The position numbers and the translations under genes were made by a program. From positions 42,439,021 to 42,503,020 of the forward strand of contig NC_081541.1 in NCBI RefSeq assembly GCF_901000735.1: a stretch of 64,000 bases of DNA. Reading direction: 5' to 3'. This stretch comes from Corylus avellana (Eukaryota; Streptophyta; Magnoliopsida; Fagales; Betulaceae). The notes beneath the pieces were generated by a model. That model did no database searches. It saw only the letters and a list, made by a program, of their open reading frames with translations, and was not told the origin of the DNA. Position 1 is the stretch's first letter; every line of letters begins with the position of its first letter. Shown one piece after another: positions 33,216 through 45,976 of the stretch.

Positions 33216-34910
33216 AAATTTTTAAATTTTGAATTTATATCATTTTTTTTCTCTCTTATATAACACATTATAAATACAATATACTTAAAACTAATTAGAG
33301 AACAAATAAATTAATATTCTAGATGTACAGATAATAAAATCCATTTTTTCGTGAGGACTTAATAATTACGTTCCAAGAATCAGATCGAGCTTCCAAGTAT
33401 TTCCACTGTAGGATCAATAAACAATTGAGATAAGTGAAGGACTCGCCGAATACATATTTTGTGTTAGCCAGGTTCATGTGGGGTTTGCGGGTCTTATAAA
33501 ATAAATGTATTCTGTATGTCCTATTTTTTTAAAATTAAAATGGCTTTCATATTAATATTACTAGAATGATTTATGCATGATAATATTAATTGGTATACAA
33601 TAGGTATATACCAATTAATTTATACCAATATGATCAAATGTTTGATTTATGCATGATAATATTAATTTATACAATACGTATATATTAGTTAAAATTAATT
33701 TACAACCTAATTTTTTAATACATATATATTTTTTTTAATTATAATTATTATCATGCATATTGTATAATTAATGGCACGTCAAATTTTTTTGTATATTATC
33801 ATGCATATTATAATTATAATTATATTGTATAATTATAATTAATTATAATTATTGACGTGTGGAATAATGGCACGTCAAAAAATTTTGACGTGCTAAAAAT
33901 AACACTTCAAAAAATTTTTGACGTGTGTTTTTTGCAAGTCAAAAATGATTGACGTGGCATTTAGACACGTCAAAAAATTTTGACGTGCCATTTCAATAAG
34001 TCAAAAATTTTTGACATGCCATATCAACACATCAAAAATTTTTGACGTGTTGAAATCCGCCACGTCAAGAAAGTTTTTATTGACCTATTTATTTAGACAC
34101 GTCAAAAATTATTGACATGGCAAACATTAGTTACTGTTTGCCACGTCAATAAAGTCCTTAATTTTTGTAGTGAGAGAAACGTGAAGTACCAATAATAGAA
34201 TCATTTTCAAGAATTAAGTGGCAAATAATATCAATGACGATATTAAGTGTTGCGGAGGCGTGTATCTCTGGAAGTTTCCATACAATTCTTTTTGGCGTTC
34301 TCATAATCTTACGTGAATATTATTTTTTAAAAAAGCAGAAAAAAAAAAAAAAAAAACTTATCCCACTAGTCTATTTGGAAAACAATATCAACGGAAAAAA
34401 AAAAAAAAAATAGCATTTCTCTCTATATACAGAGAGAGAGAGATCCAGAGCAACTGAAAAGGAATAAAGGAGCCTAAAATCTGCCAAAAAGAGACGAAAA
34501 TTGGAGTTGGTGCGTGGGGTGCATGCCAGAATGAGCCTTATTTGATATGTTGAAACATTGATAGTTCTTCTTCTTTGCTCTACAATGGGCCTTATTGCTA
34601 GCGCAATTTATTAAAAAAAAGAAAAATTCTATTTCTTAAGGGTGGATTCGACATTGTGATTTCATAGATGAAAAATGTAATTTTAAACTAAATCGTAAAA
34701 AAAAAAAATTGTTTGTGACTGCTCTACCTTCCCCTATTTGGATGTCATTCATTTATTTATTTTTTAATTTTTAAAGGGAATTCATATGAGTCTCATTCAT
34801 AAAAATCATCACGAGCATAAAATTTTTATAAACAACCATAGTCAAAGCTACGAAATTACAAACGTCACCGATAATGTGTTACATTTTACAACTATTAGTC
34901 TCATCCCTAT

Positions 34911-35330
34911 CAGTCATTCATTTGGATGTCATTCTTGGCGTACGCCGTACGTTATATACCCACTGCCTTTGAAATAGAAAGAATCCGTATCAGTCATTCA
35001 TTTGGTCCATTTGGATGTCATTCTTGGCGTACGCCGTACGTTATATACCCACTGCCTTTGAAATAGAAAGAATCCTTTTAAATACCTTCGTTCCAGGTTT
35101 GGGTTGTTTCTGATGTTCTTAATTAATTAATTAATGTTTTTCTTGTTTGTTTTTTTCTTCTTCAACAGGAGCTTTGAATGCGAGTCTAATCTTAATTCTT
35201 AACTCGCTCAAAAGTCAAGTCCATTTGAGTGGTAGACTTTTAGTTACCTTCGTTCCAGGTTTGGGTTATTAATGATATTCTTAATTAATTAATTAATGCT
35301 TTTTTTTTTTTTTTTCTTCTTCAACAGAAG
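34911..35330. repeat. Two adjacent tandem duplications
   Basis: A unit of 80-85 bp containing 'cattcttggcgtacgccgt' occurs at 34911-34990 and 34991-35075. A second unit, containing 'taccttcgttccaggtttgg', a TTAA run and 'cttcttcaacag', occurs at about 35085-35175 and 35248-35335. The first pair is nearly identical and recent. Confidence 0.8.
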
Positions 35331-36464
35331 CTTTGGACTTTTTTTTAAATTGTTTTTTTTTTGTTTTTGGTTTTTTTTTTTTCCAGTTGTGATGAGATTA
35401 TTGAATTTGAACGGAGATGCTCAATTATTTTGTGAAGTGGATGTAAGTCGGATATGTGTTTCTCTAAGTAATTTTGTAAGTCATTCGTTTTTGTTTATGT
35501 TTTTTCATGAATGATTTGATATTTGCTCTGAAGTGGCATTGCATGGGTGCAGATGTGTGACATACGTGATCGAATTCAAATCATTAGTTTTCACAATAAA
35601 GTGATAAAGAGACTTATTTTAAATTAACTTGTTAAAAAACTTAATGACTGTATTCTTGAAAATTAGAAATTCAAAGACTAAATCCAAATTACACGAAAAC
35701 TTAAGGTTTAAATATGATTTTTCCAAAAACGAAAAAGAAGAATGCTTTACCAAATACAAAAAGCTTTTGGGTTGTAGTCCGTTTGACTTTGCGACTTCAA
35801 AAAATACGATTTAAGGATGTGTAATTCTTAAAAGCACAGTTAAAAATTTGGCAAAATGGCAAGTTGGCCTTTAAAATTGTGTATTTTCAAAAAATGCACC
35901 TTCTCATCTACGATTTAAAAACACAGATATATATATATATTCATTTTTCAAATGGCTATTTTTTTAAAAACGTAGTCCCGAACAATCTATTTTATCGATT
36001 TAGTTTAAAATTGCATTTTTCGCCTATGAAATTACAATGCCGAACCCACCCTTAAGAAATAGAATTTATTTTAATTTTATGTAGCCAAGTCGTATTGGAA
36101 TTTCTTTCCTTGGGTAATTTCAACACGACAAGTTACATGCAAAACAAGTAAGAAAGGGAGGTCAAAACGTATTTCCATATCGATATTACTTGTAACTTGT
36201 CAAATTTTAAATTCCAAAAATGTTTCAATTTTCTTTAATAAGAATAAGTTGATTTTGAATAACCATCTACGCCGCAATTGTTTCGGCGTAAAATATTTTT
36301 TGGGTTTAGCACGATGTAAAATATTAGTTAATTTGAAATTATTTTCAATTAACTAAGGGAAATAACGTTCATGAAGAGTTAAATGGTTTACACTTCTTAT
36401 ATGTGTAAACTATTTGCCGTCGCTCTCTCACATCCATGCAGGCAATTGTGAGAAAATTCCTTTA

Positions 36465-36804
36465 AAGCATTATTAGTAGCCTCATCAAAACCACTTTTTG
36501 GTTATTTTGGTGAGACAATTTGATAAAAATGCTTAAAAACTCAACTTTTCAGCCTCACCAATTTGATGGAAAACACCAATTGAATAGAAAATGGTTTCTC
36601 TTCCCATTTTTTCTTTTTCTTTTCTTTCTCCTCCTTTAATAGTTAAAGAAAGAATAACCAAATCTTTAAAAATAATATTTGAAATAAAATCGTGAAAATG
36701 GATTGCTAAAATAGTGAGGGCGTTAGAGTACTCTAAAAAAATGAGTAGTTAAAATAAAGAAAAATGTATTTTTAATTATTTTGGTGAGACTGCTAATAAT
36801 ACTC
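36465..36804. mobile_element. PIF/Harbinger-like MITE (340 bp)
   Basis: TIRs read AAGCATTATTAGTAGCCTCA on the left and GAGTATTATTAGCAGTCTCA on the right (reverse complement). They are flanked by TTA on both sides (36462-36464 and 36805-36807). No coding content. Confidence 0.7.
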
Positions 36805-37501
36805 TTATGGAGCCCACTTGGCACTTGCTCAAGCAGTTATCGAGCTGCCCAAACACCTGCTCGGGATGGTGGGCCCACAAGGGTCCTCTAACAATTACTT
36901 GCCTAAATTCCAAATAATATGAGCGTACAATTGCACTAGAATTAGGATGCCTGAATTTCATAGAAATTTAAACAGATTAAGAGAGGAAGGTCACAACTGG
37001 TGAAGTCCCAATCTCAACTATCCCATAGCCAAAAGACTAATTAAATAGAATTTTGGTAGGCATAATTCTAGAGGATCTCATGATCCCTTAATTGGCTTTT
37101 TGGAGACAAAATTTGAGGCACAACTGGTGAAGTCCCAATCTCGACTATCCAATATCCATCTACATTTATATATGAGTCGTTGGAAGGCACTGGAGATCTC
37201 ATGAGATCAATCTGATTGTTTTCTAATTTTAATTCTAAGTTTTTATTCAATAATCATTAGTGGGGTTCTTGTTGTCATCAAACGTTTAATAAAACACTTA
37301 AAAAAAGAGATTTACAATTATACCTATACACCTAGACAAATTAAGTTTTTCCTCCGAAGCTAAATCAGAGGAAAATTCTCAATTCATTTTAATAAATTGA
37401 TATATGTTTTTAGTTAGAGCACGTGATTCTCACATGTATATACTATTATTGTGAGGAAGTGGATGTGTGTGTAGTATTACTCTTACATCAAATATGAGTG
37501 G

Positions 37502-37621
37502 GTAGCGTTCTTAAGAGGTAGCTCAATCGGCTATAGACCATGCCTTAGAAAGCGTAAGCCAATAGTTCAAATCTCCTTCCCTCATTTCCCTCCCAGTTGA
37601 CATGCAAGTAAAAAAAAAAAA
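37502..37621 (+). mobile_element. tRNA-derived SINE (120 bp)
   Basis: An A-box-like GGTAGCTCAATCGG and a B-box-like AGTTCAAATCTCC stand about 50 bp apart, as in a pol III internal promoter. A pyrimidine-rich tail and an A12 tract follow. The 6-bp GAGTGG flanks both sides (37496-37501 and 37622-37627). Confidence 0.8.
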
Positions 37622-38516
37622 GAGTGGACAGCCCAACAAAAACTCTGGTACAACCAATGATTGGCCCAGCCCATTGGGTTATTTCATAGCCAAGAGAGGG
37701 GCTGCCTTGGATGGCAATTTCAAGAAGCAGTGTAGAGGCGGATCTACCCGAAACAACTTTTACTACAACAACAGCAAACAATCTTGAGAACTACAAGAGG
37801 AAGAGGAGCACTGATGGTGGTTGAACTGAAGCTGTCGAGGAGGTGTACCACCGTGGCGTTCGGTGAGGGAGGTACCTGGCGAAATAGGCTTGGCAAACAC
37901 CACATCTAGATTTACAACTCGATATGGAACTCCCTATAGGAAAAAAGAAAGTACAATCTATGGAGATCCAATGAAGAAAGAGAGGGGGAGCCAAGCATCC
38001 ACCGTGTGAGCGAAAATGGAGCAGTGGTGGCGGCAGCAGCACGTGGTAAGCATGCGCATGAACAAGGGCGGTCGTCGGATGTAGCGGAGGCGAGTGAATT
38101 TGAAGGGGTGGTGTGTGGGCAGTGGAGGAGAGGGAGAAGCTGTGACACTAGCGTTTAATTAGGCCCATTCTTATGTCAAGTTAATAACCATGATTTATAA
38201 GTTTACTTTTGTCTAGCTAGTACATGTACACAAGTAAAAAAAGAGAGCATTATTAGGAAAAGTAGACACAATGCACCAGACTTCCCCATTTATCCAAAAA
38301 TCCATTATACCAGAGAAAGAAATTTCACAAAAGCAAGAAAGAAAAGAAAGAGGGAAAAACTAAAAAGAATGCCATACAATCTCAAGAAAACATCCACAAG
38401 AGAAAACATCCACAAGAAAACAAAGTGGGAAAAAGATGAGAATTGACAGCTGTGAAGAGAGAAGGTAGTCATCATTATTGGCATAAAATCAGGGAGCTAG
38501 CAGCACTAGAGCATGA

Positions 38517-40840
<2,324 letters not shown>

Positions 40841-42478
40841 CTCAGAATCAAAAGTACACACAAAAAATATTCTCTCTCAGATGAACATGAACTACTTTGA
40901 ATTAGTAGGGGCAGATTCTCTCTCAAAGGAAAGAAGAGTTTGGACAGAAAACTAAAAAGGTGCTAAATTTTCTGTAAGGCTTTTTGCAGGGTGGTAAAGA
41001 TCTCTGAGATCACTTTAATTTGAGCTGTCAGGGAGGCAAAAAGTTGAAACAAAAGATAGCCCAAGTCGCAAATCAATCATTTCATCAAATTGAAAAGCAA
41101 AAAGAAAAAAAACATAATGGAAAATAGAAAGAAATAGACGCGCTTAGAGCGTGTGTGAGTACAAGCTCTAATGGTTCGCTGTGTACTTATTATGCTTTTT
41201 CTCTCCCCATGTTTGGCAAATTAACTGCATGGCAGTCATGAATTAGAACAGGTGACCTTTGGTTTGGATTGGTTTAATGCTACGTGGACCTTTTTAGCCA
41301 CACAACAAGGTTGCAGCCTGCAGGCAACCAAAAGCGTTAAGTTACATGGAATTTTGGATTTTCTCTCTTATGATTTGACCAAAGTATTTAGAAGGCCTTT
41401 AGGCAACTTGTGTGAATCTTCAGCAATCCCTTCAGACAAAAAAAAAAAAACAAAAATCCTCATCATTTCCCTTTGAGACTTTGACCATTTCAAAACCCCA
41501 AAAGACAGTATAATAATAATAATAATAATAATAGTAATAAGAGGTTTCATGTATGTAAGGGTTAGCCATATTTACATTACCACTCTAAAAAAATGCAGAA
41601 AAGTTATAATTGAAGCTCCTTATGACTATTTGTAAAGCTTAGTCTCACGTTAATCTCATCTAGTAAAGAATTCATTTATAATCTACCTATTCTATGAATA
41701 ATTCATCGTCTCCTCACTTTTGATTTTTTTTTTTTTAAATAAATTTTTTTTTAAGAGTATTGTTATAAACTATATTTTTATTCCGCATTTTTATTCCGAA
41801 TGCACATTGACGTGTTAGTCCCCATCAACCCTAAATTTTTTCAAGGAAAGTGCCTGGTGTACCATGATGATGATTTGATATGTTGCACCCCATAATACTT
41901 TATACACCTAGTTTTTGGCTGTGGTATAGCACACACTAGGCCCAACATCCTGGACCTCCTCGTCGACCTCTTATGGCCAGGTGGGCAAGAGGCGTGCTCG
42001 ATGTCTTGGGCTCCTTATTTGGGGCAGAGGTAGGTGGTCTTGTGGTAGTTAGCTAGACCCAAAGAGCCATTGATAATTTAACAAAGTACCTAGTGCTTAA
42101 GAATTGAAAGTACATAATTACCAATTACAAGATGAAAATTGATTTTGGTTACACTTGTTCTAGTTTGTTTAACATAAAATTGTCTAAGTAAGATCAAAAT
42201 TGGCTTTAGCTGCATTTAATCCTTTGTGTATGAATGCATCATATATAGGATTATAATTGATGTTATTTCAGTTTTTACAAGAATAATGGAGATTATAGAA
42301 AGAAAATGTTCATACTTTTCTAAGGCTAGCTCTACAATCAAATCTCTGCCATTAATGTCATTTTTTTTTTTATTAGAAAAAATCATTCATGTTGATTAGT
42401 TGAATCCTAACTTTTGATTCAAGTGATAAAATAATGAGATTTTTATTGGGAAAAAGAATAGAAGGCATAATTTTAATT
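40841..42478. other. Intergenic region upstream of the ROP gene
   Basis: 40841-41000 likely holds the ROP 5'UTR. An (AAT)n microsatellite lies at 41508-41540. 41860-42060 is GC-richer but has no open frame of note. Nothing else is recognised. Confidence 0.4.
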
Positions 42479-42849
42479 GGGAAATGCTAGGTGTTCTTCT
42501 AGCATTCTCTTGGTATTCTCTCAACTATGATATGACTTTTAAAATTATCGTTGAATTTGAAATTATCATTATTAACTTTTAATTTAGGAAAATGTTGGGT
42601 GTTCCTTTAGTTTTCTCTTAGTGTCCTCCCAATTGTGATATGACTTTTAAAATCACCAATAGATTAAAAGTTAATAATAATAATCCCAAATTCAACGATA
42701 ATTTTAAAAGCCACATCACAGTTAGGAGAACACCAGAAAAACACTAAAAGAACAACTAGCATTTTTCTTTAATCTATTGGTGATTTTAAAAGCCATAATA
42801 CAATTGAGAGAACACCGAAAGAACACTAAAAAAACACTTAGCATTTCCT
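42479..42849. mobile_element. Mutator-like MITE interrupted by an inverted copy of its own family
   Basis: The outer element begins GGGAAATGCTAGGTGTTCTT and ends, reverse-complemented, AGGAAATGCTAAGTGTTTTT. The 9-bp target duplication attttaatt is perfect (42470-42478 and 42850-42858). Without the inner insert and one duplicated 9-mer, its length would be 181 bp, the same as the inner element at 42587-42767. Confidence 0.9.
42587..42767. mobile_element. Inner MITE copy (181 bp), inserted in opposite orientation
   Basis: It begins GGAAAATGTTGGGTGTTCC and ends (reverse complement) GAAAAATGCTAGTTGTTC. The flanks tttaattta (42578-42586) and tttaatcta (42768-42776) match at 8 of 9 positions. The sequence aligns to the outer element only when reverse-complemented. 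Confidence 0.88.
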
Positions 42850-44204
42850 ATTTTAATTTGACACTGCCTTCCTTCAAAGAGAAGACCAAGCTAAAATCTT
42901 TAAGATATTCTACGAGGATATTTCAATGAACATCTGGCTTCACAATTATTATTGTTAGCAAAAACAAAAAAGAACAAAAGCTTTGGAAAAAAAAAAATTA
43001 AAATTAAAATTAAAAGCTTAGATGCACGTTTACACGACAGCTAGAAGCGCGTCGATGACCGGTCGTCACTCGCCAGTCCCCTGTCTTCCTTGTATTATGG
43101 TGGTCCTTTATAGTAACGAAAAGAGCTTGTACCACGCTTTTGGACGCGCGGAGGGAAATATACCGTACGGCTTGGCCAAAAGAAAAAAAAAAAAAAAAGT
43201 TTATTTTTTCAGTTTAATTTTTTCTAAAAAGATTTCTAGAAAAAATTTCTAAGATTTTTTTTTTTCCCTAATGAAATCTTGTTTTTCATATAATTTTATA
43301 AAATAAAATAAAATAATAAGAATAAGAATAAGAATATTCAATAGAATAACCAACCATTAATATTGTATAGAAAGGAGTACTTATGGTTTTTCCATAGTAA
43401 TTTACAATCAATCAATCACAAATATTCTCTCCTACACCAAGGGATACTTTCCATTTTATAGATTTAGGTGAAAAAAAGTTATGTTAATGGGAATTTTTTT
43501 TTTTTTTTTTTTTTCATAATAAAGCCTTGTTTATTCCTTCCAAGAAGTACTTGTTTTAATATTGAACAATAATATCATCGTCATGTGAGTGTCAAAACAA
43601 ATGGTTCATGTCTTATCCCTTTAAACAGTTTCGGTCCCTCAACCCTAACTTATTAATAGTGTATTAGATTCATGTCAGGTTTGCTGATCATGTAAAAAAT
43701 TGTCAATTCTAAATGTCATGTGTTCGGATTGGGTCGTCCCAAAACATGTGTACGTATAAGATTATATAAGTTAACTCCAACTTACTCATTTAATTAAACG
43801 GGTCACACTCCTCAATCACATTCCACTAATTTTGTGAGAGATTCGTGTTGGGTTCACATAGTATTGTGTAAAAAATTGTCACTTGATGGGGAACATAACA
43901 TTAATAGAATAAGAGTAAAATGTGAAACCAGACCCATTAGAGAACTTTTTTAATTTTCTAATTTTTCTTACTAATTTGTCTTCCTCCTTCCTCATATGCT
44001 TTCAAATTCTTCGAATGTTTATTTATTTTCCCAGGAAAGTTGTCTTGATTATCGTAACTTTCAATTAATAATATTCCTTATTACGTTCTCCTTTGGTCTT
44101 TCTGTTATCAAAAAGATTCGGCGATGAATCTAAATTAGGGTTTGCCCTTAAGTCAAGTGAGTTCCCACCAATTATTCCCTCATTGTGTACGTTGATTTTG
44201 TTCA

Positions 44205-44306
44205 GCATATCACCAATAAGAAAGGAGTATGTAAAGGGAACAAATTAATTACAACGCATATCACCAATAAGAAAGGAGTACGTAAAGGGAACAAATTAAT
44301 TACAAT
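44205..44306. repeat. Tandem 51-bp duplication in the MADS promoter
   Basis: Two units (44205-44255 and 44256-44306) start gcatatcaccaataagaaag; they differ at one or two positions, for example gtatgt versus gtacgt. They lie about 115-215 bp upstream of the start codon. Confidence 0.9.
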
Positions 44307-44347
44307 CACCAAGCTTTTAACCCTTATACCAGGGAACATGATCTACG

Positions 44348-44355
44348 TATAAATA
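44348..44355 (+). promoter_or_regulatory. TATA box of the second M-alpha MADS gene
   Basis: tataaata lies 72 bp upstream of the ATG at 44420, the expected spacing for a TATA box plus a short 5'UTR. Confidence 0.6.
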
Positions 44356-44419
44356 CCCTATATATGCATTCACCCTTCTCTAACCCTTTTCTTTTCTGGT
44401 TTAGAATCAGCAGCCAGCC

Positions 44420-45106
44420 ATGGATATGCCGACCAAGAAAACCAGAGGCAGACAAAGGATAGAGATGAAGAAACTAGATGGTAGCAAGCAGCAAGTCACC
44501 TTCTCGAAGCGCCGCACCGGCCTCTTCAAAAAAGCGGGTGAGCTTTGTGTTTTGTGCGGCGCTGAAGTCGCCATCATTGTGTTCTCGGAGAAGAAAAAGA
44601 AGCCGTTTTGCTTTGGCCACCCCGATGTTGAAGCCGTCCTTAACCGCTATCTCGGCAATGGAAACACCTTCCCACAGCCGTTCAAAAAGTATGTGCCTGT
44701 GGATGAGTTCAGCAGGCAGTATGCTGAGGCTCAGAAGGAGTTGCAAATAGAGAAAAAGCGTGTGGCCGTGATTGAGGAGGAGAAGAAGAAGAATGCGGCC
44801 GGGAACGAAGAATTAGGGTTTTGGTGGGATGCGCCGCTGGATGAGAACATGGGTTTGGAGGAGTTGCAGCACTATACGAGGGCGTTGCAGGAGGTGCGGA
44901 GGAAAGTGGCGGCAAGGGTGGAAGAGATGATGATGATGAGGATTTGTTCTTTGGTGTCTCCAATGGAATCAGGCGTGGGTGTGGGGGATCATGTGGGGTT
45001 GGGGAATGAGTTTGTTAATCAGAATTTGGAGGGTGGTAATGGTGATATTGGTGGTGGTTTTTCTGGTAGCCATGGTAATTTTGGTGTTGAGCACGGACAG
45101 TTTTGA
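44420..45106 (+). CDS. Type I (M-alpha) MADS-box transcription factor, AGL62-like
   Basis: Intronless frame of 228 aa. The MADS domain (about residues 8-68) reads GRQRIEMKKLDGSKQQVTFS, then KRRTGLFKKAGELCVLCGAE and VAIIVFSEKKKKPFCFGHPD; the FGHPDVEAVLNRYL end is the hallmark of the AGL62 group. A coiled region follows (about 95-125, EAQKELQIEKKRVAVIEEEKKK), then the conserved WWDAPLDENMGLEELQHY segment, and a Gly/Asn-rich tail. AGL62-type proteins dimerise and control endosperm cellularisation in Arabidopsis; this role is inferred from family. There is no K-box. It is more canonical than the MADS gene at 6643-7200 and only moderately similar to it, so the two are not a recent tandem pair. Confidence 0.93.
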   Translation: MDMPTKKTRGRQRIEMKKLDGSKQQVTFSKRRTGLFKKAGELCVLCGAEVAIIVFSEKKKKPFCFGHPDVEAVLNRYLGNGNTFPQPFKKYVPVDEFSRQYAEAQKELQIEKKRVAVIEEEKKKNAAGNEELGFWWDAPLDENMGLEELQHYTRALQEVRRKVAARVEEMMMMRICSLVSPMESGVGVGDHVGLGNEFVNQNLEGGNGDIGGGFSGSHGNFGVEHGQF

Positions 45107-45384
45107 AGTTTCTGCCTTTCAATTTCTTGTCTAAATGGGATGATTTTGAGATAGGTTATGTTGTTCGAGTTACTATGAATGAATAAGAACATTTTTTTGA
45201 CCTTTTTTTTTTTTTTCAAAATTTTTTTTTAAAAATTTTATTTATTTATTTTTGTGTAATTAAGCAAAGGGTATATGATTATATTCTAGTATTTGTTTTG
45301 TTTTTTTTGTCATATAAGGCCATTTGATTCTTAAACCTTATCTAATCTCATTTTACATCTTTATCATGTGATGGTCATGTTTTC

Positions 45385-45422
<38 letters not shown>

Positions 45423-45976
45423 GCGAGTCGAGCCTATGTTCGCGAGCTTTAAACCAACGTTTATACGGGTATATATTTTTTAATAAGCAAGTTTAGTTTC
45501 GTGTTCACGAGCAGCTTATTTAATAATTGACTTTACAGACCGAACTTTATCGGACAAGGCCTGAATGGGTTTATGGTTAGCTTTGTTCGTTTAAAGCCGT
45601 AATTGAAAGATTTGCGGATTTGGCTTACATGCTGATATTAAAATGACAGCATGTATGCTGTAGTGTAAGTAATGGTTAAGATTGAATCTCAAAGTTGACT
45701 TACTTTGAAAAGCTTTTAATAGGAGAGAGAAAATAAAGAAAATTTTTGAAAGATTCAATTTTGACCGTTGCTTACACTACAACATACATGCTGTTATTAA
45801 AATAAGTAAGCCGGATCCAAGATTTGCAAGTTCTAGTGGACCCCATTCTCCATGATCTACCTAATCATTCATTCGTTGACTTTACATCCTCCCGCCAGCG
45901 ACGCCATTAATCTTTACTTGTACCTCTCCCATTCCCCCTCTCTGTCTTCAGAACAGAGTTTCTGCGGTTTTCCCTC
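45107..45976. other. Spacer between the MADS and P450 genes
   Basis: It holds the MADS 3' end, a (TA)n run (45391-45418), the MITE at 45616-45818 and probably the P450 promoter; pyrimidine-rich 'ctctctgtcttc' near 45935 fits a 5'UTR. Confidence 0.4.
45616..45818. mobile_element. Mutator-like MITE (203 bp, perfect 9-bp TSD) upstream of the P450
   Basis: TIRs GGATTTGGCTTACATGCTG and, reverse-complemented, GGATCCGGCTTACTTATTTT; both arms contain CAGCATGTATG and TAGTGTAAG. The duplication aagatttgc is at 45607-45615 and 45819-45827. A relative lies at 29340-29575. Confidence 0.88.

Larger units (their letters stand above)
31419..34172. mobile_element. Non-autonomous CACTA-like transposon (2.75 kb) with TGACGTG subterminal arrays
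   Basis: The left end CACTACAAA (31419) and right end TTTGTAGTG (34172) are exact 9-bp inverted termini. The flanking trinucleotides gga and aga differ by one base. Subterminal zones 31440-31735 and 33845-34150 hold many copies of TTTTTGACGTG(G) and CACGTCAAAAA in both orientations, the usual CACTA arrangement. The interior has a 9-bp minisatellite related to ccaatacat (31808-32060), an inserted foldback fragment (32600-33215) and TA-rich DNA. No transposase frame remains. Confidence 0.8.
34173..38516. other. Intergenic region between the CACTA element and the ROP gene
   Basis: It contains a coding-like relic on the minus strand (34340-34180, begins MRTPKRIVWKLPEIHAS, not recognised), tandem duplications at 34911-35330, a PIF-like MITE (36465-36804), a 38-bp direct repeat (36992-37029 and 37119-37157) and a SINE (37502-37621). 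37760-38150 has a higher GC content but no credible gene. The 150 bp before 38517 may be ROP 3'UTR. Confidence 0.4.
42859..44419. other. Intergenic region and promoter of the second MADS gene
   Basis: It contains long A and T runs (43181-43200, 43493-43515), no credible reading frame, the tandem 51-bp promoter repeat (44205-44306) and a TATA box. Confidence 0.4.

Noticed and set aside
37502..37621. Functional tRNA gene
   Set aside because: A and B boxes are present, but the cloverleaf arms do not pair and the unit ends in poly-A with target duplications, so it is a SINE.
37545..38148. Minus-strand frames in the GC-richer stretch before the ROP gene
   Set aside because: Ser/Cys/Pro-rich, overlapping in several frames, no start context or family motif; the first part is a SINE.
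43022..43252. Plus-strand frame MHVYTTARSASMTGR
   Set aside because: Short, ends in a Lys/Phe low-complexity run from poly-A/T; no homologue recognised.
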